A program made the position numbers and the translations under genes. This document shows, piece by piece, positions 13,101 through 24,800 of a DNA stretch of 64,000 bases. Source of the DNA: Enoplolaimus lenunculus (taxonomy: Eukaryota > Nematoda > Enoplea > Enoplida > Thoracostomopsidae); contig JASANG010000725.1 in the NCBI GenBank assembly GCA_030248215.1, forward strand, positions 1 to 64,000, written 5' to 3'. The notes below the pieces were generated by a model, which saw nothing but the letters and a program-made list of their open reading frames with translations, was not told the origin of the DNA and did no database searches. Positions within the stretch are counted from its first letter, which is position 1; every line of letters starts with the position of its first letter.

Positions 13101-16100
13101 GCCGAAAAAGAAACATATACTGTTTTCACTGTTTTTCTTGCAATAGTGTTTAGAACACTTTTTGACTGCACATATTTTTACTTTTAAACTAAACATTTCA
13201 AAGTTGTGCTAGCTTACGCATTATTCTTTGTTTTGTTATCTACTTCTGCTCGTTGGCTATGTGAGTTGGTTAGACATCACCCAAACCTATAAGAATTATC
13301 ACAACGAATGCTAGCGCACCATTAACATATCCGGAAGCCGATGAAGTGAAATTTTAATGAACTATTTTAAACCCGGATAAACAGTTATAAAGCACATAGT
13401 TTTCTAAACCCGGATAAACAGTTATTAAAAGCTGGAGAAGAGCTTTTATATGATTATCGGGAGCATAGAAGTAGTGTGTTGATAAGTAATCCGTGGCTGT
13501 TAAATTAATACTATGCAAACTATGTCGGGAGTTTCAGTTGCAGACTCTTTAATACGGCATGACGTTTTGTTGCGTTCGTGCACTACAACCTATTTGTAGT
13601 TAAATTTGAATTAATAAAATTAGCTTACCTAAAATTTTGGATGCTGGACATGTAGTCAAATTTCGACGCATTCCTTTAAACATATGTTTTATTCTTTCAA
13701 GTGTTTGAGTTTTAAATAATCTGTACTATATTGCGCTTTATTAGGCATTTTGATATTTAGTGCAACAGTTGCATTTTTATGAATTTACGTTGGTTTCAAG
13801 TCTGATCTAAATTAAACAACTAGACTGGCGTATTTAGCTTTGGGGTTGCTTCAAATGGAATAAGTATGTGTTCTATTATCTACATCAAACAAGTGTTACG
13901 ATAGAAGAACGTTTGTGTTCCAGTATTCAAAAAGCTGTGTTTAAGTATTTTAGTTATGCTATGAAGCATTTTGATGTCATTTTGATGTATTTACTGACAA
14001 ACTGTGTTTTGTTTCTTTTGACCAGTAGTTTAAAGACGATCAGTTTACGCTTGAAGTAAAAATATCAACATCCTGCATTTTACAGCTGTGCTATTATAGA
14101 ATCTATTTGATACACCTGTTTACAAGAGCGTTTAGGTGTGTAGTTTGTGAAGAAACACTTCAACTATTTTCTGAACCTGGACTACAGCTTGTGATATTGG
14201 AAATGCTACTGAAGTCGTTAACGGATCCTGTGCAAACTGAGTGTTAGGTTCGGTATTATTTGATAGCATGGTTGAAATTGCGTTTATTAGTTTCTGCAGT
14301 AGGTGTTAAAGTATAAATATTGAAATATTTCAGTTTGTCGACCGCTGGTATTGCTGGGTCATATTTTGATTAGCAATAATGAGTCAAAAAAAGACAGGTG
14401 CAAAAAGCAGGGTATGTTTATAGTATGAACCAGTAAATCGCCCTAAGTATTCCATTGTTTTATAACACGTTCACTGCCGCTGTTTGTGTTGTAATTAGTA
14501 TTTTGAAAGTGTATGAAATGCGATAGTGTGGCACTAATTATTATTATGTGCACCCCGTCTGAAGTGAGAGGTATTGTGGTAAATGTTCCGCAGTGCCTTT
14601 AATCAGTTAGTAGTGCACGTCGTGCACCTCAGTGTATGTCTTGTAGTAAAATGTGTCTCTGACAACCCCCTATTTGTAAGTGGGAGGTGCGCCATAAAAA
14701 CTTCGTGTGATACCCCATAGGATTAACTGTTAAGAAGTACAAGTGTCACACTCTTCCATTTATAAACTCTTTGACAATATTTTAGGAAACACTCCGACAA
14801 ATGGCAAGACTGGATTTGAGTTAAGTCAACGTGCCTGTCAGTGCATTACAAATCGTATGTTATCAATGGAGACTCCGATATTTGAAAACAACGTAGTTTG
14901 TACGTTTACACATATGTTAAGATAATAAAAAGTGATATTTTTATAAAATATTAACGAAACAGCTGCATGAGGACAAATTGTTCTGTATAATTTTGGTTCC
15001 CATTATAACCGTAAAACATCACTGTGAACCTCCACATTGAAAAGATCTAAAAACTTTTGTTTATCTTTGATACCAGATATGAAGCAATGGTCTTTCGCAT
15101 TTTTGGTGCGGGACTTTAAAGCTTGCTTTGCATTATAGGTTGTACACCAGTTTCAGCAAGATGTTCTGCTAAAAGGTCACTTACGGTTCCTCGACCAAGT
15201 AAGGGAACAGTGAATAGTTAGTTAAATCTTATCAAGCTTGAGCACGTCCGTTTTTAGTATGGTTCAATTTAAAAAATACTTTCGTGGAAATATTATTTGC
15301 AGAGGTTGCCAATGGGTTTAAAGATGTGTAAGCAAAGGTGTAAAATTGCACACTCTTGCGCACTCATGACCGAGTCATGATGTAATTTTGAATCTGATTG
15401 TCTAGAGTAATTTCCAACTTTTGATTTAATCAATATTTTAGGTCGTCAAACTGGAGCTTTATCGCAACTGAATAATGCCTTTACAACTTCTCGAGAATCA
15501 AACATTATTCGCTCTCCATCTTTTTTCGATCTTAATGAACCCGGCGAATTTGTCTGCGAAAGTCCCCCACAAGTCTGCTCAGCTCAAATGAATGTTACAA
15601 AGCCCATTGGTTTGAAAAGTATAATGCATACTTTTGTTAGCATATTTCTGGTGTAAATATAAAATAAGGGTTTCAGGTGTAGACTCCAAACCTCTAAGTT
15701 AAGAAACACTTTGCTACTGCTGCATACTGAAATTACGTCTAGACGTCTAGTTCACTTCGTTTGCGAGGTTTTCATCAGAGTTTACGTGTACGGCAATACC
15801 GGAGCTAGCGATTAGAATCATCCCTTTCTAAAACCCACATAAAACTTAAAATTTTTATAAAGGCACTTAAGTTTTATAGCCGTTTCAAGTTTTTCGCGAG
15901 CCTCACTAGCGGATTTTTTGAAACTTTAACACAATAATTCCTGATTGTTTAACCTACATTTCTTCCAATTGAACATCCGGACAACGGATATGCAAGCAGA
16001 CGTCCGTACCTACATCTCTACGGCCACCGCAAGCAATATGTTTCGCAGTAAGAAAAGTTGTGTTTTTATGTATAAAATATGACTTGTTTAGGACGCTTTT

Positions 16101-17764
16101 CACAAACCCACGGCATAAGTGGACTAAAACGATTTAACGAGGGCACAATAGTTTCTGCAATTCAAAACACAGTGTTGTGCGATAATTCGTTGGATACTAT
16201 TAGTACGATTCGGCGTGATTTGAATGGTGATAGTGCTTCATCCGAACTATCTGGAACGCTCCCTCATTCAGAAGAAAGCAGCTTATGTGGTTTAGATTCA
16301 GCGAGTGTATCAAACGTGTCGTTTGGATTGTTGGGCAATGTTGGAAATGTGGGGTCAGACGGTTTTTCGGACCATAGCTTAGATAACTTCTTGACAGATT
16401 ACGAAATCGATAATGGAAAGAGCAAAAACAAGGCTCTGTTGAAAGGGGGAGGCTCAAAATCTTCCCACAATGAGATGAAAATCCTGAACAGCGAATATTT
16501 AAACAGCGATGGGAGTACAGGTATTCGCAAATCTCTACAAAGAAGTAAGTAGTATTTGAGTTTTCATATATTCATCAGTGTCTATTTTGTGTTTGTGATA
16601 CAGCAACAAATTTTCTTGAGTTTAAAAAGATTTTTTTACATTTTGACAGATTTGGTATGCAGTATCTTCTCATTTTGTATTCACTGGGTCTCATTTGTTT
16701 CAAATCTTGTCTTAGTTTTTTAATATACGTAAAACATTTCTGTTTCACGGAATAGTTTTATGCGTTTACAATTACTATTTCGCAGCTTATATTTAACAGC
16801 CCCCAGCAATCGTCTGGAACCGATGAAGCCGGAAACTCCGACATCAGCAACAAAACCGAGAGCAAACGTACAGCCGAGACTTCTGGATGCAGATTTGGGT
16901 GAGCTTTCCGCTGATCTTTCTGTTGTTTGCAGTACCTGTTTACCTAATAAACTGTTTTTATAAATTGTTTCGTTATTATATTGAGCTCTGAGCTTACAGA
17001 ACTATTTCGGACGACATTTCTATCACAATGTTTTGTATATGAATTAATATGTTGTTTTGTGTTGTTTGCATTTCTGATACGAGATTTTAACGCAACATGC
17101 TACCATGTCAGAAAATACATACACAAGACATTGTGAATATTCATGTCCTGCTTTTAATGGTTTGTGTACTGTTAAAGGAAATGATGGTGCTACGTGTACG
17201 TATGTGAACAGTACAACGGATGCAATGCAACTGCAAAGCAAATCACCGAGGTCTTTTATGGTTCTAACGGATTATGACAACGAACTAAGTGCTCATGAGG
17301 TCCTCGATTTGGTGGCGGCTGATCGCACATCTCTGTATGTTGCAGACACGCGTACTGAAAAAGGAAGAGGTGTTTACACGTCTAGTTTTATAGAAACCGG
17401 CGAAGCCGTTATTGCGTTTGTTGGGAACGTGATACCGTTTGCTGTAGCGCAGCGACGTGAGCTAGAATACGAAAGAATTAATAAGGGGTGTTTTTTGTAC
17501 TATTTTTTGCCAAAAATTGGAGACGTTATGTGTGTAGATGCAACAGACGAACTAGATTATAATGGTTACCGCCGACTTGGTCGGCTTATTAATCACAGCC
17601 GAATACGGCCCAATTGTAAGGCGGTACTTGCTACAGTTGCGTCTGAGTCTTTTATTATTATAAAAGCAATCACTTGCATAAACAATGACGAAGAATTGCT
17701 ATTTGATTACGGCGACACAAATATTGTAACCTGTCAAATATTGCCCTGGTTAGAAAACTCGTAA
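10132..17764 (+). CDS. Gene A: SET8/KMT5A-like methyltransferase of the transposon, 9 exons
   Basis: Predicted role: lysine methyltransferase, by family probably on histone H4K20. My exon model is 10132-10264, 12631-12726, 12994-13072, 14374-14411, 14786-14899, 15442-15618, 16092-16544, 16800-16898 and 17112-17764. The sum is 1,842 nt, an exact multiple of three, giving about 613 aa. All internal junctions are phase 1 except exon 3/4 (phase 2) and all use GT-AG. The first two thirds are unrecognised, rich in Ser, Asn and acidic residues, and look disordered. The last exon holds the SET domain. The start is the ATG 43 bases after a TATATAAG box. The exon 3/4 link is least certain: an ATG at 14,380 behind TATAAATA could be a second start. 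Exons 2-9 recur in the left arm almost unchanged, which suggests recent copying or conservation of the protein. Confidence 0.7.
10731..11165. repeat. Two-copy tandem repeat, unit about 220 bp
   Basis: Copy 1 runs about 10,731-10,950 and copy 2 about 10,951-11,165. Both start near TGCAAGGGCGATCTACAGTA (copy 2 reads GGTCG), share an ACTACCGGGTGG box, and end near AACAGTTAGC. They differ by scattered substitutions and small gaps, so the duplication is not very recent. It lies in the spacer between gene A exons 1 and 2 and could be a subterminal repeat of the transposon, where transposases often bind; that role is inference. Confidence 0.8.
17105..17764 (+). CDS. SET-domain exon, SET8/KMT5A type (right copy)
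   Basis: A 219-codon open frame from an ATG at 17,105. Residue numbers here count from that ATG. Seen: the cofactor loop KGRGV at 86-90, GCFLYYF at 128-134, the CVDAT stretch at 143-147, RLGRLINHS at 157-165, EELLFDYGD at 196-204 and a PWL motif at 214-216 near the end. This order and the Asp-Tyr-Gly-Asp/Pro-Trp-Leu ending match the SET8 family, not the SUV39 or SMYD types, and there is no post-SET cysteine cluster. In my model the exon starts at 17,112, where the upstream phase fits; translation from the ATG as a short protein is an alternative. The first 80 residues contain Cys pairs without a motif I know. The core residues of the fold appear present, so it could be active. Confidence 0.88.
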   Translation: MSENTYTRHCEYSCPAFNGLCTVKGNDGATCTYVNSTTDAMQLQSKSPRSFMVLTDYDNELSAHEVLDLVAADRTSLYVADTRTEKGRGVYTSSFIETGEAVIAFVGNVIPFAVAQRRELEYERINKGCFLYYFLPKIGDVMCVDATDELDYNGYRRLGRLINHSRIRPNCKAVLATVASESFIIIKAITCINNDEELLFDYGDTNIVTCQILPWLENS

Positions 17765-18739
17765 TATACTGTACTATGTGTTTTGCAATCATTTCTGTAA
17801 CTGAAGGTTCCAACTACTGAAACCGATGCTTGTATTCTCATGTCTGTGTAGTACCATTCGCACGTTTTCCATAGGTTTTCAAATTGAGCAACTTGTGCAG
17901 TGAGCTATGCGGCGGTTTTGTACACTCAAGTAATCTTTACTCGAATGCAGAAATACGTATCAGAATTTTGTCCTGACATAAAGGCTGAAACGAACTAACA
18001 AAATTAAATTAATACGAATAACCTATACTCTGCATTTTTAATACGGCATAGAGCAGAGGAGCAGGGCGTGTACGACGGTTTTATTTGTTATTGTATTTCG
18101 TTTTAGAGTGACTTGTATTTCGGTATGGGCACGTGCCTCTGTTCTTTTGTTTTGACATAGAACCATTTACTTGACTTCATGTGTGTAGAATTGTATTGCA
18201 TATAGTTTTATGAATTGTTCGCTTGTAGTTGACTCGAAAGTTCTTTTTTCATCTGCTTGAACAGCTAAAAACCAAATGCTGCAGAAAGTTGGCTTAAAGT
18301 TCACGACTCTATATCCTTCATCCAAAAGAATTTATGATAAAACACATTTCTATTTAAGAAACTTGTCAGTCAAGTTTGTATTCCTTGCGATATTTCTGCA
18401 ACGATTTTTTTCATTGACAAATTGTTGTATTCGATCATTACAGTTGCATTGTGAGGTTATAAAGTATTAACTGACTAGTTTGTATTGTTTTCATTTCTCT
18501 ATATTACGTCCAGTAAACTTCGTACATATAGTTCTGTATTTCTCAACTATACTAATATTGGGCTGCCAGTTTTTTTCTTATAGATGACAAAGTGTAGCAT
18601 GATAAAGTGCAATATAACAATTCGAGGTTTTCTGATGTGATATCAGCTGATATGGTAACGGCAGTTATTTGGCGTTAAAAACTTGTAGGGCGTAAAGTTT
18701 CCCAGTGCTTGAAACCCTGACTTGTGATTTTCTGAACAG

Positions 18740-18747
18740 TATATAAG
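18740..18747 (+). promoter_or_regulatory. TATA box of gene B
   Basis: TATATAAG 82 bases upstream of the gene B ATG at 18,822, identical to the gene A box. It is also present in the left arm. Confidence 0.6.
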
Positions 18748-18821
18748 CCTTATTTTTAGTTAGAAAACAGTGTTAACCCATTTTGTGCCTTTGTTGTCTA
18801 GAAACGTAATTTTTTTCAGTG

Positions 18822-21800
18822 ATGAGTGAATGTCTTGCTAAAACAGCGCAATCTGGCCAACCAACTTGTAGCGATGAGAACAACAACTTTAATTGTTCTC
18901 AACATCGAGGTATGGCAAACACCACAAGTAGATGTCGTATCTAAAAATGTATTATATATTTTCCGTGTCAAAGTTCAACAAACTATTTAAAGCGGGCAAA
19001 ACTTAACTAAAGGGTTGACCTTTCGGCTCGCTAAACTTAGTACACATGGCCCTATCCCCGTGAGTCAACCCATCGGCGGCGTTAAGGGGGGTGCTTCTTT
19101 GTTGCGACAGTACACAGGATATAACTGGAGTTAGCCTGAGGTTTCGCCAAGTTTTATAATGAATTTTTTGTAATTTTAAAGTGTTTTTACTGAGTTGTTT
19201 GCAACATACAATTTTGGGAGCTTTAAATTTTTGTTACCTAATTTCGTTTGACTTCTGGTTTTAACTCTCGTTCAGGCAGATTTTGTTCGTCTCCGGCTGC
19301 TGTATTTGGGTCTTTTCCGTTTGTCCCCCAGTTCGAGTTTGCCCAAAAATTGTTTGGTTTTAAAAACTTTTGCATATTTGAGCTTCTGATGAGCTCCCCT
19401 ATAATTCATTTCGCGTTTAATTTGAATTTTTGAAAAATTCGACTTTTTAAGGTCCTAAGGCCTTCCTTAATTAGACGATTGGCTTACGAATTATTGTCAA
19501 ATGATTTGGCGCCGTCCCAAATAGCAGACAGCGCGCCAAATCAGTTATTTGACTATAAACTCGTTTAAATCGTCTGATTGCGGCAAACCTAAAATCATTC
19601 GAATCAGCCCCGCAAGCTACGTTGAATGACATATAATTTGTCAAATTTTTGCCAAAATTTTTTTGGGTCTAATGCGGGGTTTACGTTTATAACTCGAGAC
19701 CGGGGAACGCGTTTTGTCCATATTACAATAGCGGGTGTTCCGGTCTGCCCCATAGCGTTAACCCTGTAAAAAGGGACCTTAAAAATCGAATTTTTCAAAA
19801 ATTTAGATTTAGGCGTCAAATAACCAGAACGTGATGAGAAACTCAAATATGCAACACTTTTTAAAATCGAACCATTTTTGAGCGCACGCGGACTGCGGAG
19901 GGAGAACGGAAAAGACCCCTTTATTTAGCAATACTGCATGTACCTTGGTTGTAGCATCTTCAGTATGGCTCACATGTTGTGATTTTCGTAGTGTGCAGAT
20001 CCGTACATTTTCATTGGACATTTTTACAATGGTAGCAAACTTAAGATTTTTGAAATGTGAATGGTCACTATTAATGTATTTTGACAGAAATTATAATACA
20101 ATTGTGTACATTTTATTTTGGATATTGCAGAAACCGAAGTTAGTGCTGAAGATTTTGTTAGTGGAATCGTTCAAAAGCAAAATTTGCAACAACTTCGTAG
20201 CCGTGCAAACAGATCGGCATCAGTCATTAGATTACGCTCAACTAAGCCATCAAGCAGTAGTAATTACTCTTGGACATCTGGGATTAAGCCGAAAAGAACC
20301 ATTGCGGTCAGAAACCGTATCTCTCAGACTGCCAGGTTAAACAACGCAAGAAAACTGTTGGAAGTTGGTAACATAGCAGCGCTTTCAATTAACAAACAAC
20401 ACAGTGTTTTGAACCAATCAGTTAGTGACAATTCGCCTGAATATAATACAAGTAGCAATAACTCTGGTAAATTGCAGTGTTTGACAACTACCTTGGACAC
20501 TACCCCGTCTGCTGGTCAACCGTGCTTGACTACGTATCGTCCGGACATTTTGCAATCTCAACAGCGTGATCAAATTGTGACAAAAGGCACAAGCAAGCAT
20601 ATTTGCATTTTAACCAAGAATAAAATCACGCGAAAAAACGTTGATACACAAAAATTTGTAAGTTTATAATTGTATTTAAAAGTTCAGATGTCTTTTAATC
20701 ACGTTTAATATATCGTTTGACACATTAAAATGTAATCAAATTATGGCATACGCGCTAAAGACATTATACAAACTGCGTTCAAGTCGCTCCTCCGAACGAA
20801 TTTGCCTCAATTTTAGCGGCACCTCTTAACTTAATAGTTGTGTGTAAAACTTTATGTGAAACTACCTTGCAGATTGATGTTGCCAATAGCAGCTTTTGGA
20901 CTGGCAAGTTTACAAAAGAATCATTGATTAGACGATTTGAAGAAGCCGATTTCGGTGATTACTGTGAAGAAACGGGGATTTATGCGGTCCATGCAAAGTA
21001 TTTGCTTCCTGGCTACGAACCGACGGATACATTGAAATTACATTTTCCGGACCGGAAGGGAAGATATGCGTTGATAAACGCGCTTGCAAAATTCGAAGAA
21101 TTGTACGGAACACGATTGCGCAACACCATTAGGATAGAATTTCTGGGTTGTAGACCATACCTATTGGTTTTGTATTTCACTACTTCTATGCGCAATGCAA
21201 TAGAGAGCGCGATTACGCAACAAATAACAGAGTACGTCAAATAATCAGTCTTTAATAGTGTAGCGTCAAAAAGTTGTCAAAGAAAAAAGAAAACGTTTCT
21301 GTATTTCACGAATACAAATTCTTATTCGTTGGAGCGTTTTTTCTTTTTACCTGTCCAAACGCACTTAAAACAAAAATTTTTACAAAAGACACTTCCCCGT
21401 GCATGAGTTTAATAATACTTGCATAGCTAAACACTAAAAGCTGTAAATATTCCCGTCTCTGCATAATTTACAATATGTAGACATTTTTCACATACATCTG
21501 TATACTTGTACTAATGTCACTAAAGATCTGTTGAGAAACATTTCAGAATAAAAGAAAAAGAAGATCTCGTACATTTAGGTGCAGCTATCGAAAAAACTGT
21601 ACAGGAGCTCCGCGATGTTTTTCAATCAATTGGCTGCCTTAAGTCGGCCGACCCACTGACAAACGTAGCTGAAATTCGAGAAGGAATGTTTAAAAAATTG
21701 GACACAAACACAAAGGAATCGTCTAAAGTGGTGATGATGTATTCCAAAGTGATGAAGCAGCGAGTAAGGATGGTGTTTAGTTACGTTTGTACAAAACAAA

Positions 21801-24800
21801 TCTTTTCGAATGCGGTTTTAAAATATAGTGCAATTTGACACATGTTTTTAATCTTTTATCGGATCAAACAAGATTCGTACATATGACTATAAAACTATTG
21901 TAGATTGCTACCAATCTAGACACAGAAGCAGCTCATGACGTCAAACCGAAACGCAAAAGAAACAACAAAAATCAAAACATGTCACAAAAAAAGGTGCGCG
22001 ATAGATGAATGTGCTGTAGTTTCGCTTGGTTGTACCGCATACTTTATATTGAGATTGGAAAAATAAAATGAAACCTTTCATACAGCGCAAATGTTGACAA
22101 AAATTGATCTTCCGTGAAAGTATTCATAATAATGAAGCAGTATTTTATGCTACACAAAGAGAGATTAAACATCCTGTAACTCTGTATCTGTAGGATAGCG
22201 TGTATTTCTAGAAATCGGTTTCAAAAACTGTCAAAATAAAGCAAGCTACCCAGAGCACCGACAGTCAAAGAACAGGACCGAATGCGCAGATAGCGAACGC
22301 AACTGAAGAGGAATCGGCGGAGAAACAAGTAGCAGAAACTGGCGTAGAGACTGTTGACACAACCGATTTGATAAAGGTAAACGTTGAATAATTTGTTATT
22401 ATCTGCGATTCTTGCTTAAAAATTTGAACAAATTCAGTATTAATAAATAAAGCAATAAAACTTGTTTTAAAAAAGAAACCCTTAAATCTCGAACGGATTT
22501 GTTCCATAGTAAATGCAAATTATCATGTATGAATTTCAGGATAGCGTTCAGCATGAACCCTTCGACGACAATAGTGAAAGTGAGAGTGAAGGATCGGAGG
22601 CGTCAAGTGACGAATTTAACGACACATGTTGCCCAACTGATGGCGAGTTATCGATGAATGTTGTACGAGCTGAAACGATGGACAAGAATAAAAACGCAGA
22701 GTGTTACTTTTCGTCTCAGGTAAACAGGAGTGTTAACGAGGCTGGCTAACAGACATAACGAGGCTGGCTAACAGACAAGCGTATGCTTCCAAACTGTTTT
22801 TAAAACCTTAAACTAAACTTGGTTTACGCTTAAGCTAGTCTAGCAGTGTAGATTAACCTTCTAAATTAAGTAAACTAACTGGTAGGTTACGCTTAAACTT
22901 ATTTGAACTATGACATATTTTTAATTTAATCAAAACTTAAAGAATTCTGAAAACAACAAAGTTTCTGAGTAGCACGTATACACACTAAAGACGAGTTTAG
23001 CTTTATACTCGCCTTAAACTTAAAAATATGTTAGCTTGAAAGTTAAACTTAAAATTCTAATTTAAAGTCAGTCAAGTTTAGTTAAGCTGTAATTTTAGTT
23101 TATAACTTTTTAGAGGAAAGTATGTTGCTATGAAAGTACTGGTGGTCACTATTGTTAACTGTTTTTATAATTTTAGTCTGCAAACAGTTCATATTCTGAG
23201 TGTCTCCAATTCGCGGCCACGTCAACACCAGTCCGTGGAAATTCATTGAACTCAGTTAAAGAAGGTAAACTTTAAATCGAACAGTACCGTTCGTGCATTA
23301 AACAAAAATTTTTAAATTGTTACGGCTCGGTTGTTGAAATATAGCTTTGAACCAGTATTCAAAGATACTATACGTATATATTTTGACGAGTTTTATAACT
23401 TCTTCGCATTACGCATATATGACACTTTTTGTTGTAGCTCCAAACGTTGCGACGGATATACGGAAAAAATTGTCGCAGCTCTGTATATATAATAAAGGTA
23501 ACAAATGTTTGTTTCTTTTTTGTTTTTTGTTTCTGAAATTAATTAATTAATTATGCCGTAACGGACAGTCTAAAGTGATAGCTTTACATTCTTTTTGTTC
23601 TGTTACACTCTTTTTGTTCAGTCGCTATAGCATTTATGAATTTCTATGCACTGCTAAAAATTTGTGATTGGAAATGCAGTTATTGGTGTGCACAATTAAT
23701 GTTTGTTTTTGAGCGATATTTATGTATCGATGATCGAGTTTAGTGATATACGTCTAACGCGCAACATCGTGTCTCAAAATTAAAATATGAACTTTAATTT
23801 AGGGGACGATTATGTGCAGAATCCTGCAATAGTAACACCGGTGGTTCCGGAGGAGTTGGAAAACAGCAATCTATTGATAGAAGGTAGAAATCATGTTACT
23901 TTTAGCGCCGTCCCGGTTTCTGGTGAGACTGTAAAAGAATAGGCTTAGATTTTAAACCACATTTTAGCTTACACTAGGGTTCAGGATTAGGAATTTACTT
24001 AATCAACTGTTACGACATTAAAAGTGGCATGAGTCGGAGGTTGTGTAACCGCTTGATCTATAATTGACCACAATTCTCTTGATTCAAGAACTTGCTTGCA
24101 ACTGACGTAAAAAGCTGTCAGTAGTTGCAGAATTTGGTTATCTTGATCAGCTTATATGAAGAATTACGTTAATATACTTCTGCAATACAAAATAAATTGA
24201 GAAGTAGTTAGCCACAGTCTTCATAAATCTATGTTTTTGATATTTATAGCGCTAAAAAATGCAATTGAAGACAACCTCGAAGAAAACGGTGAAAATACGC
24301 TGATAGCAGAACGTAAGTACTGAGTGAGCAATGGCACAAGGATATCAGGTGAAGCTGATGTATGCGCTCAGGTTGTGAGTATTTACTTACGCATTGCCAT
24401 CACCTTATATTCGAATTATGGTTTGAAGTTATAAATTGAACGGCAGCAACTAACAAACGTTGCAATCCACTACCTTATGCGTTAGGTTTGAAATATCTGT
24501 CGTTTTTCCACGTAATCTGTTTATTTTTAAATCATTAATCTTTATACGGTTTTAATTTGCAGCTGTTACTGAACGTGATCTCAAAGAAACTAGAACAAAT
24601 GAAGCTAACCGCGAGGACTATATCAGTGCAGCAAACACGCACACCGACATCAATGCACTGGGTCCTTTTCTCAAATCAGATATCTGCCAAGATTACGTTG
24701 ACGCAGCAAGAGTGCACACCGTAAACAGTGACTCCCACCAAACTGGATTATGTCAGCAACTCGAAACGAACTTTTACGAGACATCGACACAACCGGATTG

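Larger units (their letters stand above)
11345..21270 (+). repeat. Right arm of a large inverted repeat
   Basis: This is the partner of the left arm. It carries gene A from its second exon to its stop codon, and gene B exons 1-3. The inner edge is ragged: blocks near 11,345-11,460 and 11,670-11,830 still match the left arm across gaps. The outer edge cannot be fixed, because the left partner leaves the window at position 1 just where 21,270 pairs. Sequence to the right of 21,270 continues gene B without a break, so the right copy is the more complete one. Confidence 0.92.

Noticed and set aside
13868-14059. 63-codon open frame, identical in both arms
   Set aside because: It has no splice signals in phase with gene A and hydrophobic, low-complexity composition; identity is explained by the arms being identical there.
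20764-20870. Loss of a start codon in the right arm compared with the left (ATGAC against ATAC near 20,766)
   Set aside because: In the spliced model this place is intronic; coding starts at the acceptor at 20,872 in both arms.
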